From CAZQBY01 sp964540655 (GTDB taxonomy: Archaea > Altiarchaeota > Altiarchaeia > JAFGQM01): DNA of 64,000 nt. The stretch spans positions 11,461 to 75,460 of the forward strand of contig CAZINR010000001.1 in the NCBI GenBank assembly GCA_964540655.1, read 5' to 3'. The translations under genes and the position numbers were made by a program. Under the pieces are notes generated by a model, which worked only from the letters and a program-made list of their open reading frames with translations, ran no database searches and had not been told where the DNA came from. Below are positions 33,424-41,789 of the stretch, piece by piece; position 1 is the stretch's first letter, and every line of letters starts with the position of its first letter.

Positions 33424-34329
33424 ATGGATATCAAAAACCGATTCTCCTGGTCGCAGTCGCGCCAGAAGATGTTTGACCAGTGCAAGCGCAGGTACTACTA
33501 CAACTACTACGGCTTCTGGGGGGGCTGGGAGTTCACCGCCGACCGGAGGACCCGCGAGATATACATCCTCAAGAAGCTTCAGAGCATGCCCATGTTCCTG
33601 GGGGACAGCGTCCACAGGACCATCGAGAACTATCTCAACCAGCTGCGCAAGCGGCGCGAGATGCCTCTGAACTCGATGGTGCGCCAGTTCCGCGGTTACA
33701 TGAACCATGGGTTCGAGGAGTCGAAGGGAAAGAAGTACAGGGTCAACCCCAAGAAACACTGCGGGCTCTGGGAGCACGAGTACGGCGCCCCCATTGACGA
33801 GGGCGCATTGGAGGACTTGATCCGCCAGGGAGAGCTGTGCCTGAAGAACTTCTACAACTCCAAGGTGCTCGAGGGGATAAAGGCCACCGACATAAACGAC
33901 TGGCTTCCCATAGAGACGTTCCAGGACTTCAATTTCGAGGGGACGACAGTCTACGTCAAAATAGACTTCGCCATGATGAGCGGGGGCAAGACCACCATCT
34001 ACGACTGGAAGACCGGGAAGACCGACAGCGGCACCGACTCTCAGCTGGCCGCCTACGCCCTCTACGCCACCAAGAAGTGGGGAGCGCAGCTGCCCATAAC
34101 GACACGCGAGTACAACTGCCGCTTCGACGAGCTGAAGGAATCGAATGTGGGTGAGAGGGAGATAGAAGAGGCAAAAGAGCTGATAAGGAGCAGCATCGCC
34201 GAGATGAAGGAGCTCTTGTTCAACCCGGAAACCAACGCCGCGAGGGAAGCGGACTTCGAGAAGTGCGAGGGGCCGGAGTGCGATTACTGCAATTTCAGGA
34301 AAATCTGCTTTGAGGAAGAAAAGCTTTAA
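33424..34329 (+). CDS. PD-(D/E)XK nuclease with C-terminal Cys cluster (Cas4/RecB-like)
   Basis: 301 residues. The nuclease core shows KIDFAMM, then TIYDWKTGK (D...D-x-K) and a downstream QLAAYALYA helix. One cysteine near the N-terminus (DQCKRRYYYNY) and three close to the C-terminus (CEGPECDYCNFRKIC region) have the arrangement that holds a 4Fe-4S cluster in Cas4/AddB-type nucleases. No CRISPR array or other cas gene is in the window, so a DNA repair or processing role is more likely. Convergent with tyrS, overlapping 4 nt. Confidence 0.85.
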   Translation: MDIKNRFSWSQSRQKMFDQCKRRYYYNYYGFWGGWEFTADRRTREIYILKKLQSMPMFLGDSVHRTIENYLNQLRKRREMPLNSMVRQFRGYMNHGFEESKGKKYRVNPKKHCGLWEHEYGAPIDEGALEDLIRQGELCLKNFYNSKVLEGIKATDINDWLPIETFQDFNFEGTTVYVKIDFAMMSGGKTTIYDWKTGKTDSGTDSQLAAYALYATKKWGAQLPITTREYNCRFDELKESNVGEREIEEAKELIRSSIAEMKELLFNPETNAAREADFEKCEGPECDYCNFRKICFEEEKL

Positions 34330-35312
34330 TCCAATACCTTCAGTACTTCGGGCTTCTTCTTGAAATACTTCCTCACAGGCTCGAGATAATCGATTAGATA
34401 GCGCGCGCAGGCTTTCTTCAGGTCGGCCGGGTGCAGCCCTTCCACGAACGCCTTCTCTAGCTCGTCATAAGACTGGAGTTCCAAATCTCCGCCGAACTTC
34501 TCCGGCCGCTCGATGACCACCTTCTCATTCTTCGCGAATATGAAGAACCTGAACACGTCGAGTATCGGGTTGTTCTCCGCCTGGCCCGCCGGGCAGTAGG
34601 CCTTCTGGATCTTGGCCTCGGTGCTCTTCGGGTCTTCGTGGACCGCGATTATCGTCTCCGGTTTGCTCGAGCTCATCTTCGTCTCCGGCCCGCCCAGCGA
34701 GACTATCAGCGGGGTGTGTATGCAGACTGGCTTCTTGCCTCCTATCTTTTCCAGCTCCTCGCGCGCCAGCATGTGTATCTTGCGCTGTTCGATTCCGCCG
34801 TAGCAGATGTCGGCCTTGAGATGCTTCACGTCGGCGGCCTGCATGATTGGGTAGATCATCTGCGACACGTGCGCATGCTCCAAATCGCGCGCAACATCCT
34901 GCATGGAGCGTGTCGCCCTGTTAACAGTCACGTCGGTACCCAGCGCCAGAACGTCATGAAAATACTCGGGCTTCAGCTGGAACTCCGAGCCCTTGATGAA
35001 CCGGGTATTCTTCGGGTCCAGACCCAGAGCGATAAAGCAGTGGCGCCAGTACTCCACCATCTTGGCTATCCACTCCTCCCTACCCTTCATGTTGAGGAGG
35101 GTGTGCAGGTCGGCAAAAAGGACGGTCACATCCAGTCCAGCTTTTTGAAATTCGATAAGCTTCTGGACGGTCACCATGGTCCCTATGTGCACGGCCCCGC
35201 TGGTCTCGTAGCCGCAGTAGACGCGAGCTTTGCCCTTTTTAATCATCGCATCCAGCTCACTCTCCTCTACGACCTCTATGACGTTCCGCATGATAAGCCC
35301 TTTGTCCATCAT
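34326..35312 (-). CDS. tyrS: Tyrosyl-tRNA synthetase
   Basis: 328-residue class I synthetase of the archaeal/eukaryotic TyrRS type. Class signatures: VYCGYETSGAVHIGT, and the KMSSS loop in PETKMSSSKPE. Tyrosine-binding YPIMQAADV region and QRKIHMLARE are present. The ATG at 35312 overlaps the stop of the upstream membrane protein (ATGA). A second ATG lies one codon later. Confidence 0.95.
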   Translation of the reverse strand: MMDKGLIMRNVIEVVEESELDAMIKKGKARVYCGYETSGAVHIGTMVTVQKLIEFQKAGLDVTVLFADLHTLLNMKGREEWIAKMVEYWRHCFIALGLDPKNTRFIKGSEFQLKPEYFHDVLALGTDVTVNRATRSMQDVARDLEHAHVSQMIYPIMQAADVKHLKADICYGGIEQRKIHMLAREELEKIGGKKPVCIHTPLIVSLGGPETKMSSSKPETIIAVHEDPKSTEAKIQKAYCPAGQAENNPILDVFRFFIFAKNEKVVIERPEKFGGDLELQSYDELEKAFVEGLHPADLKKACARYLIDYLEPVRKYFKKKPEVLKVLD

Positions 35313-35872
35313 AGCTCTATCCCCATGGCATGCTCCGACTCGAACCCTATGGTCGAGGTCCTTAGGTAGGCAGAGTCTTCGTCCAGCTCGTATAGATCGA
35401 AAACCATGGTCTCGTTGGTCATGTTGGTTATCAGGCAGTCGAAATCCTCGCAGACCCCCACGGTGTAGATTATGAAATCCCCCCTCGCTTCGTCCGATAT
35501 CTCATCCTCGCTGGCGTTGGTCAGGATGAGCTGCGAAAGCCCGTTGTCCAGGAGATAGAGGTCCCCTTCCAGCCTGCCGCTCAGGTCTTGTGGCACCTCC
35601 AGCTGGCCGAACAACGCCCGGTTGCCGGTCAGCTCTTCAACTGTCGCCTGGCCGGTCCCCGCAGGGAAACCAGTTCCGAAATCCATATTGTCATCCTCGA
35701 CTGGCTCTTCAGGCGCCGTGTTCTGAGGCGAGAAACCCCAGTAGGCGGCCACAGTGAATCCAAGGAAAAGAAGCACGAGCACGAACATAGTCCCGATCTT
35801 AATCTTTCTGTCCTTCTTCTTCTGGAGCTTTATCTCCTTGCCGGTCTTCCTGCGCTTCTTAGCCTTGACCAT
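35309..35872 (-). CDS. Single-pass membrane protein of unknown function
   Basis: 187 residues. A very basic cytoplasmic N-terminus (VKAKKRRKTGKEIKLQKKKD) precedes one membrane helix (about 28-46, MFVLVLLFLGFTVAAYWGF). The remaining 140 residues are acidic and would face outside; two cysteines occur in GVCEDFDCLITNMT. No family recognised. Co-translated with tyrS through a 4-nt overlap. Confidence 0.6.
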   Translation of the reverse strand: MVKAKKRRKTGKEIKLQKKKDRKIKIGTMFVLVLLFLGFTVAAYWGFSPQNTAPEEPVEDDNMDFGTGFPAGTGQATVEELTGNRALFGQLEVPQDLSGRLEGDLYLLDNGLSQLILTNASEDEISDEARGDFIIYTVGVCEDFDCLITNMTNETMVFDLYELDEDSAYLRTSTIGFESEHAMGIEL

Positions 35873-35904
35873 CGTGGGTATAGTTGCTAGCCCTGACTAA
35901 AAAA

Positions 35905-36798
35905 TCATTTCTTGGGCTTGCTTTTCTCGGATTTCTTTTTAGCCTTATTGGCCCTTCCCTCGGATTTCTTCTTAGCCCTGTCAGACTTGCCTTTGGATTT
36001 CTTCTTGGCCTTTCTTCTCTTGGAGACGCCCAGCCTGATGTCAAAGCAGTACCTGAAAGATCCGGGGGCGTAGTCTCCGGCCTTCGTCACGTCTATCTTG
36101 ACCCTCGTCAGGCTCTTCTTGAGCTCCTGGATGAAATCCTCCAGCTCGTTCTCGTGGAGTATCTTGTAGAGGTGTATGCGCCCCCTCTTCTTTATCCTCT
36201 TCAGAGCCAGATAGAGGAAGTTCTCGCTGTCCTTGGGCAGCGGCATGACCACGCGGTCGAACTCCTCCTTCAGCTTCGGCACCTCCGCCTTGACGTCTCC
36301 CTCTATCGCCCGTACCTTGCCTTCCAGCTTGTTCAGGACTATGTTGTCCTCGAAGAAGAGAACCGCGTATGGGTTTATCTCCACGCCCACAACCAGCTCC
36401 GGCTCCGCCAGCTTGGCTATGTTGATGGCATAGGGCCCGACGCCTGCGAACATGACCAGCACCCTTTCCCCCGGCTTGACCATCTCGGCGACTCGCTGCC
36501 GCTCAGTGCCCAACCGCACCGAGAAATAAGCCTCGGTCGGGTCGACCTTGAACCGGCACCCGTTCTCCTTGTGCACGGTCTCGGTCAGCTTCCTCGGCCT
36601 CAGCAGCGCGGAGACGTCCGAGAAGTCTCTGGCCTCCGCCCTGCTTGCCAAGATCTCATAGTCGCGTATTCGGTACTCGCCCTCGACATCGCCCTTCTTG
36701 GCTAGCACTACGTTGACGTTCTTGTGCTTTTTCAGAAAATCCTCGCCGTCCGTCTCCGGCTCGACGATGGCGATGTCGCCGACTACGTCAAAGGCCAT
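35905..36798 (-). CDS. tRNA (guanine37-N1)-methyltransferase, Trm5 family
   Basis: 297 residues from the ATG at 36798. SAM-dependent class I methyltransferase: DPTEAYFSVRLGTERQRVAE, then SAM-binding VLVMFAGVGPYAINIAKL, GVEINPYAVLFFEDNIVLNK and the catalytic-loop region VVMPLPKDSENFL. The protein begins directly at FDVVGDIAIVEP, so the N-terminal D1 domain of Trm5b is absent. The last 40 or so residues are a Lys/Ser-rich tail. Trm5 makes m1G37, the first step to wyosine; its overlap with taw3 (11 nt) supports that pathway. Taw22-type activity cannot be excluded. Confidence 0.88.
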   Translation of the reverse strand: MAFDVVGDIAIVEPETDGEDFLKKHKNVNVVLAKKGDVEGEYRIRDYEILASRAEARDFSDVSALLRPRKLTETVHKENGCRFKVDPTEAYFSVRLGTERQRVAEMVKPGERVLVMFAGVGPYAINIAKLAEPELVVGVEINPYAVLFFEDNIVLNKLEGKVRAIEGDVKAEVPKLKEEFDRVVMPLPKDSENFLYLALKRIKKRGRIHLYKILHENELEDFIQELKKSLTRVKIDVTKAGDYAPGSFRYCFDIRLGVSKRRKAKKKSKGKSDRAKKKSEGRANKAKKKSEKSKPKK

Positions 36799-37366
36799 GT
36801 TCCAGTCTGCTCTGTAATCTAGCCAGTTTCCTGCGACCAGAATTAAACTTGATGTTGGCAATATTTACGAGATGGTCTAAATAAATGTCGCCGACCAGGA
36901 TATCGCCGTTCTCGGCCACCGGGACCTCCAGCATCTCGGTGGAGCAGACCTCGACCAAAACCCGCTCGGGATTGACCGCCTGTATGCCGCTGCGCTTGAA
37001 CCCCGACTGCTGGGCGGCGAAGAGGAACCTCTCCGCAGCATCCAAGTTGCGCGCGACCACGTGCAGGATGGGACACTCCGACTGGAGGTAGGCCTCGTCG
37101 CGATCGTGCTTCTCGAGAGCACCTTTCAAATCCTGCAGCGTGACCTCTCTGTGCCACTTACCCAGCCAGTCGGACTTCAGCTTGTCGTGCTCTCTGGGAG
37201 TCTGCAGGACAGCTATCCTCCCGGCGCAGGAGGAGGTGGTGTAAAGGCCCTCATTAGAATTAATAAGATTGACTAACTCGGCGATGTCCTCGTCCGCCTT
37301 CCCCTCTTTGCGCGCGTCGGCAAGCTGCTTAAGGGCCTTCGCGCGCTGCATCGAGAATTTGCCCAT
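36788..37366 (-). CDS. taw3: tRNA wyosine-derivative methyltransferase Taw3
   Basis: 192 residues of the TYW3/Taw3 family, which N4-methylates the tricyclic wyosine intermediate on tRNA-Phe. The signature GLYTTSSCAGRIAVL is near residues 40-54, followed by WLGKWHREVT and LHVVARNLDAAERFL; the C-terminal half has the expected NPERVLVEV pattern. It is immediately upstream of and overlaps the Trm5-like gene, so two wyosine enzymes share an operon. Confidence 0.9.
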   Translation of the reverse strand: MGKFSMQRAKALKQLADARKEGKADEDIAELVNLINSNEGLYTTSSCAGRIAVLQTPREHDKLKSDWLGKWHREVTLQDLKGALEKHDRDEAYLQSECPILHVVARNLDAAERFLFAAQQSGFKRSGIQAVNPERVLVEVCSTEMLEVPVAENGDILVGDIYLDHLVNIANIKFNSGRRKLARLQSRLEHGL

Positions 37367-37384
37367 TCTTTTCTTGGATGATTT

Positions 37385-37738
37385 TTATCTCCGGCCGCGC
37401 CGGTGCCGCTTCCCAGCCCTCATAGCCCTGGCATGCGCCTCACGTTCCTCGGCACCTCTCTTGCCCCAGACCTCCCTCATCGCATCACCGCGCTTTTCAG
37501 ACGTGTGCAGGTTGGCCTTCCATCTCCTATACGCCGCCCAGGCATCCTCCCCTGCGAGGTGCTTTCTCAGATATTTATGAGCCCGGCGGACCGTAAGCCC
37601 CGGATAAGACCTGGCGAGCTCTTTGGCCGCATCGAGCCTGCTCCTGCCCGCGGCCACCATGCCCGCGGCCACCACCATCGCACCAGGGTTCTCCACCCAG
37701 TTGAAGTTCTTCCTGCCCCTTTGCGCCATATGACTCAT
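37385..37738 (-). CDS. Small basic orphan protein
   Basis: About 117 residues from ATG 37738 (alternative ATG 37729). Begins MAQRGRKNFNW after MSH, has a central segment RLDAAKELARSYPGLTVRRA that could be a helix-turn-helix, and ends in a Lys/Arg-rich tail (RAMRAGKRHRRGRR). No family recognised. Divergent from topA; its upstream region contains two strong inverted repeats. Confidence 0.5.
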   Translation of the reverse strand: MSHMAQRGRKNFNWVENPGAMVVAAGMVAAGRSRLDAAKELARSYPGLTVRRAHKYLRKHLAGEDAWAAYRRWKANLHTSEKRGDAMREVWGKRGAEEREAHARAMRAGKRHRRGRR

Positions 37739-37758
37739 TTTTAAAAACAAACCTCAAA

Positions 37759-37783
37759 AAGGAAACTCGCAAGGAGTTTCCTT
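37759..37783. promoter_or_regulatory. 10-bp perfect inverted repeat upstream of topA
   Basis: AAGGAAACTC (37759-37768) and GAGTTTCCTT (37774-37783) with a 5-base loop. It lies 21 bp before the start of the divergent orphan gene and 58 bp before the topA ATG. Either an operator or a hairpin in the orphan's leader. Confidence 0.55.
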
Positions 37784-37786
37784 GTC

Positions 37787-37824
37787 CCGCAAGATGGCTA
37801 AATGCCATTTAAATCATCTTGCGG
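37787..37824. promoter_or_regulatory. 10-bp perfect inverted repeat over the topA TATA box
   Basis: CCGCAAGATG (37787-37796) and CATCTTGCGG (37815-37824) flank 18 bases that include the TATA-like ATTTAAAT at 37808-37815, about 30 bp before the topA ATG. A repressor bound to both arms would block the promoter. Inferred from geometry. Confidence 0.55.
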
Positions 37825-37841
37825 TCAAAAACTGAGACGTT

Positions 37842-40800
37842 ATGACGCAGCTCATCATCGCCGAGAAGCCGAGCGTGGCAGGCAAGATAGCCAACGCCAT
37901 AGGCCGCGCGCACAAGAAGAGCCGCAACGGAGCGCCCTACTACGAGGTGGATGCCCCCGACGGCAAGGCGATAGTCGCCCCCGCGGTCGGGCATGTCTAC
38001 ACGTTACAGGAGACGCAAAACAAGAAGTGGAACCTTGAGTATCCGGTCTTCGACATCCAGTGGGTGCCCATCTACCAGGCGGAGAAGGGCGCTTCATACA
38101 CGAAATCCTATGTCAGCAACATCAAAGAGCTGTGCAAGGAGGCCGACTCTTATGTCAACGCGTGCGACTATGATGTCGAGGGCAGCGTTATCGGATACAA
38201 TGTCCTCAAGCACGCCTGCGGCGCAGACCCGGAGAAAGACAAGATTAAACGAATGCACTTCTCGACCGTGACCACGCCCGACCTGGTCAGGGCCTACAAC
38301 GAGATGGAGGAGTTCGACGACGGCCAGACCCAGGCCGGCCTGACCCGCCATGTCCTGGACTGGTACTACGGCATAAACCTCTCCCGCGCGCTCATCTCCG
38401 CCCTGCGCTCCACCCGCACCAGGGGGACCCTGAGCATAGGCAGGGTGCAGGGCCCCGCGCTGAAGCTGATAGTCGACAAGGAGCGCGAGATAAGGGCTTT
38501 CGTGCCAGAGCCGTATTGGGTGATAAGCGCTCTCCTAAACAAGGACAAGGATTTTGAGGCCGTCCATGTCAAGGAGAAGTTCGAGAAAGAGGAAGAGGCC
38601 AAGGCAGCGTATGAGAAGGTCAAGGGGCAGAAGACCGGCACGGTCAAGAGCGTCGACCGGAAGAAATACAAGCAGCCTCCTCCCAACCCCTTCGATCTGA
38701 CGTCGCTGCAGGTGGAGGCACACCGCCATCACCGCATAGCTCCCAAGCAGACTCTGGAGATTGGCCAGACCCTATACGAGAGAGGATACATCTCATATCC
38801 GAGGACATCCTCGCAGCAGCTGCCGCCGAGCATCGGTTACAAAAAGATACTGGACAAGATAGCGCAGCAGTCCGAATACTCCGAGGGCGCGGAAAAACTG
38901 CTCTCCAAGCCTTCGCTGCGGCCGAACAACGGCAAGAAGAAGGACCCGGCGCACCCGGCCATCTATCCGACCGGCGAGGTCCCGAAGGGAATCGCCGACC
39001 GTGAGAAGAGGGTCTACGACTTAATAGTCCGCAGGTTCATGGCCACCTTCGGAGAGTGGGCGGTGAGGGAGAGCATGAAGGCGATAATCGACATCAACAC
39101 CGAAGACTTCAAGGCCGAGGGCAAGCGCACCGTGGAGAAGAACTGGCACGAGCTCTACGGCAAGTACGCCAAGTTCGACGAGGTGATGCTGCCCGATTTG
39201 AAGGAGGGCGAATCCGTAGACATCAAGAAGCTCGGACTCGACAAGAAGATGACCCAGCCGCCGAAGCGCTACACCGAGTCGTCCATAATCAGCGAGCTGG
39301 AGAAGAGGAACCTGGGCACAAAGTGCGCAGAGTATGGCACGGAAATCTATATCAAAAGAAACGGCAAAATTAGTAAGGTCCCCATAGGAAAGTTTGTTGA
39401 TAAACAACTTAAATCGGGCCTGAACTCAAAAGAAATAAAAAAAGGGACCCATACCCTATGCTGCGATATTAAAAATCATAGAATGGTATGGAAACCCATC
39501 AGTTCAGTCAGTAGGAGACCTGTTGAGGAGAATGAGCTCAAAGAAGTAATGGCAGCAGGGTCCTCAATAAAACTTACAAATGAGCATCCCGTTGCAATCT
39601 TAAAGGAGAATGCGATTAAATTCAAAGAAGTAAAAAAACTTAAGATAGGGGATAACTTAATTCGGGCAAGACCTATACGATGGGATCCTAAATCCAGAGT
39701 AATCGCAAATATGATTGGCGATGGAAGCATCTCTATAAGAAAAGATATCCATGAAAAGACCCCGGACATGCGTTATCACAATAAAGAGCTGGCCCTTATC
39801 GACGTTTTTTCATCCGCTGCCAATATTGCCTTTTGCGCCGGGGCCATTAAGAGAAAGGCTTCAAGAGGTAGATACTATGTTGCCTTGCCCTTGGCTGCAG
39901 GCAGAAAAATTCTGCAACAGTATCCGGAAATTGAAAAAGGGGAGTTTCCTGAGTCGATTGATAAACCTACTGCAATAGGAGCCTTTTTTGATGACGAAGG
40001 TTGTGTTTATTTAGAGCAAATAAAAGAATATGGCAACATTCAGTCCTCGGGGGTGCCCAAGATAAAGATGGCACAAAAGATCAGAGGACCCCTGGACCAG
40101 ATTTCCCTATGGTTGCGTGATTTGGGCATATCATCTAAGGTTTACAAAACCAATGTTAATTATCGTGGCTCTAAACGGGAATGCTATGAGCTATGGGTGC
40201 GCGGCAGGAAGAATCTTGAAAGATTTATGCGGAACATCCCCTTTTTCCATCCAAGAAAGTTTGAGAAACTTATGCTCGGCCTGTCCAGATATCCATCGGT
40301 TTTGAAGAAAGCCCGGATTTACAGGAATATAGATCTACAGGGCAACACACATGACAGCGATTTAAGCAAATCTCTGGGATTATCCCTAACTCACACTAGG
40401 GCCTTATGCCGGGAATTGGAAGAAGACGGCCTAATAAAAATAACGAGAAAGCCAAATCTTAAGAGGCGAAGCGCCAATAACTCACTATGCCTTACTGTCT
40501 CTTTACCTTACTTTGACACCTTCTATTCAAGACTTGGCGATATTTGTCTAAGTTCGAAAATGACTGCGGTCCCAGTATCCGGAATAAGGCCGGCATGGTC
40601 TACCCATAAATTTGTGTACGATATAACCGTGGATTCGGAAACTCCAAATTACTTTGCGGGACATTGTGGCCTTCTAATACACAACTCCACTCGCGCGACC
40701 GTCATAGACACGCTGTTCAAGCGCAATTACATAATCGGCAAGTCCATAGAGGCGACCGACCTGGGGGTAAAGACGGTCGAGACCCTGGAGAAGCACAGCC

Positions 40801-41270
40801 CGGAGATTCTGGATGAGGAGCTGACCCGCAGTTTCGAGGAGGAGATGGACGAGCTGATGGGGGGGAAGAAGACTGGCGAGGAGGTTGAAGCCAAGAACCG
40901 ACACGTCTTGCTGAAGGTGCTGGAGAAATTCAAGAAGGAGGAGAAAGAGATAGGCGAAGAGCTGAGGAGCGCTCTCTTCAAGGCACAAGAGGAGAAGGCG
41001 GAGAGCGACGCGCTCGGCAAGTGTCCCGTTTGTAAAGAGGGATTGCTCGTCATCAGGAGGAACCCCAAGACCAAGAAGCGCTTCCTGGGCTGCAGCAACT
41101 ATCCAAAATGCACCGAGACGCAGCCCCTCCCGCAGAAGGGATCTGTCAAGCCGGCCAAGAAGGACTGCCCGACCTGCGGCTACCCGATGGCCAACGTCTG
41201 GAGCAGAGGCAAGAAGGCCCCTTGGGTCATATGCACGAACATCAACTGCCCGAGCAAGAAGAAAAAGTAA
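37842..41270 (+). CDS. topA: DNA topoisomerase I with intein
   Basis: 1142-residue precursor; removing the 454-residue intein (495-948) leaves a 688-residue type IA topoisomerase. TOPRIM domain at the N-terminus (LIIAEKPSVAGKIA, later NACDYDVEGSVIGYN), catalytic Tyr319 in ISYPRTSSQ, and after the intein STRATVIDTLFKRNYI, which joins ELEKRNLGTK to restore a conserved family motif. Two C-terminal Cys4-type zinc fingers (CPVCKEG...CSNYPKC and CPTCGYP...CTNINC). Relaxes negative supercoils and unknots DNA. The promoter has two inverted repeats. Confidence 0.97.
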   Translation: MTQLIIAEKPSVAGKIANAIGRAHKKSRNGAPYYEVDAPDGKAIVAPAVGHVYTLQETQNKKWNLEYPVFDIQWVPIYQAEKGASYTKSYVSNIKELCKEADSYVNACDYDVEGSVIGYNVLKHACGADPEKDKIKRMHFSTVTTPDLVRAYNEMEEFDDGQTQAGLTRHVLDWYYGINLSRALISALRSTRTRGTLSIGRVQGPALKLIVDKEREIRAFVPEPYWVISALLNKDKDFEAVHVKEKFEKEEEAKAAYEKVKGQKTGTVKSVDRKKYKQPPPNPFDLTSLQVEAHRHHRIAPKQTLEIGQTLYERGYISYPRTSSQQLPPSIGYKKILDKIAQQSEYSEGAEKLLSKPSLRPNNGKKKDPAHPAIYPTGEVPKGIADREKRVYDLIVRRFMATFGEWAVRESMKAIIDINTEDFKAEGKRTVEKNWHELYGKYAKFDEVMLPDLKEGESVDIKKLGLDKKMTQPPKRYTESSIISELEKRNLGTKCAEYGTEIYIKRNGKISKVPIGKFVDKQLKSGLNSKEIKKGTHTLCCDIKNHRMVWKPISSVSRRPVEENELKEVMAAGSSIKLTNEHPVAILKENAIKFKEVKKLKIGDNLIRARPIRWDPKSRVIANMIGDGSISIRKDIHEKTPDMRYHNKELALIDVFSSAANIAFCAGAIKRKASRGRYYVALPLAAGRKILQQYPEIEKGEFPESIDKPTAIGAFFDDEGCVYLEQIKEYGNIQSSGVPKIKMAQKIRGPLDQISLWLRDLGISSKVYKTNVNYRGSKRECYELWVRGRKNLERFMRNIPFFHPRKFEKLMLGLSRYPSVLKKARIYRNIDLQGNTHDSDLSKSLGLSLTHTRALCRELEEDGLIKITRKPNLKRRSANNSLCLTVSLPYFDTFYSRLGDICLSSKMTAVPVSGIRPAWSTHKFVYDITVDSETPNYFAGHCGLLIHNSTRATVIDTLFKRNYIIGKSIEATDLGVKTVETLEKHSPEILDEELTRSFEEEMDELMGGKKTGEEVEAKNRHVLLKVLEKFKKEEKEIGEELRSALFKAQEEKAESDALGKCPVCKEGLLVIRRNPKTKKRFLGCSNYPKCTETQPLPQKGSVKPAKKDCPTCGYPMANVWSRGKKAPWVICTNINCPSKKKK
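39324..40685 (+). mobile_element. LAGLIDADG intein in TopA
   Basis: 454 residues, Cys1 (CAEYGTEIYI) to the terminal HN of HCGLLIHN, followed by Ser+1 of the C-extein. Splicing blocks are complete: block B LTNEHPVAI, block F KFVYDITVDSETPNYFAG, block G with His-Asn. The central homing-endonuclease region has two LAGLIDADG-like helices (VIANMIGDGSI and TAIGAFFDDEG), each with an acidic residue. A winged-helix-like stretch (SDLSKSLGLSLTHTRALC) lies near the end. The segment is clearly AT-richer than the flanking extein DNA, consistent with recent invasion. Confidence 0.95.
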
Positions 41271-41299
41271 TTTTTTACCGAAGCGCGTCTAATATCGCG

Positions 41300-41785
41300 A
41301 TGGACGAGAAACTTCTTCTGGAGATACTGCAGAAGGACGCCAGGATATCGGACGGCAGCTTGGCCAAGATGCTGAACGCCTCCGAGAGTGATGTAAAAGA
41401 GAAGATAAAAGAGCTCCGGAGCAAGGGAATCATAAAAGGGTTCAGGACATATGTCGACTGGGAGATGGCCGGAGAGGAATTCGTCACCGCCTACATAGAT
41501 GTCAAGGTCACGCCGGAGGCGAGGACCGGGTTCTCCGAGCTGGGGGAGCAGCTTGCCTCCAATGAGAAGGTGGAGGAGGTAATCGTGGCGTCTGGAGAAT
41601 ACGACCTGATGGTGAAGATAAAGGCCCACGACATAAAGGATGTGAGCAACTTCGTGACCGAGGTGCTCGCACCCAAGAAGGAGGTCACCGGCACATACAC
41701 CCATTTCGTCCTCAAGAAGTTCAAGGAGAACGGCGTCGTCCTGGCCGACGGCGCCAAGGACAAGAAACTCGTCATATCCGCCTGA
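41300..41785 (+). CDS. Lrp/AsnC family transcriptional regulator
   Basis: 161 residues. The N-terminal winged helix (LLLEILQKDARISDGSLAKM, then SEVKEKIKEL-like recognition helix) and the C-terminal RAM ligand-binding domain (VEEVIVASGEYDLMVKIKAH) match Lrp/AsnC proteins, which sense amino acids. The start at ATG 41300 follows topA by 29 nt, with a TAATAT-like element between CGCG repeats just upstream. The aminotransferase gene begins 4 nt after its stop, a likely target or partner. Confidence 0.92.
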   Translation: MDEKLLLEILQKDARISDGSLAKMLNASESDVKEKIKELRSKGIIKGFRTYVDWEMAGEEFVTAYIDVKVTPEARTGFSELGEQLASNEKVEEVIVASGEYDLMVKIKAHDIKDVSNFVTEVLAPKKEVTGTYTHFVLKKFKENGVVLADGAKDKKLVISA

Positions 41786-41789
41786 TTCT

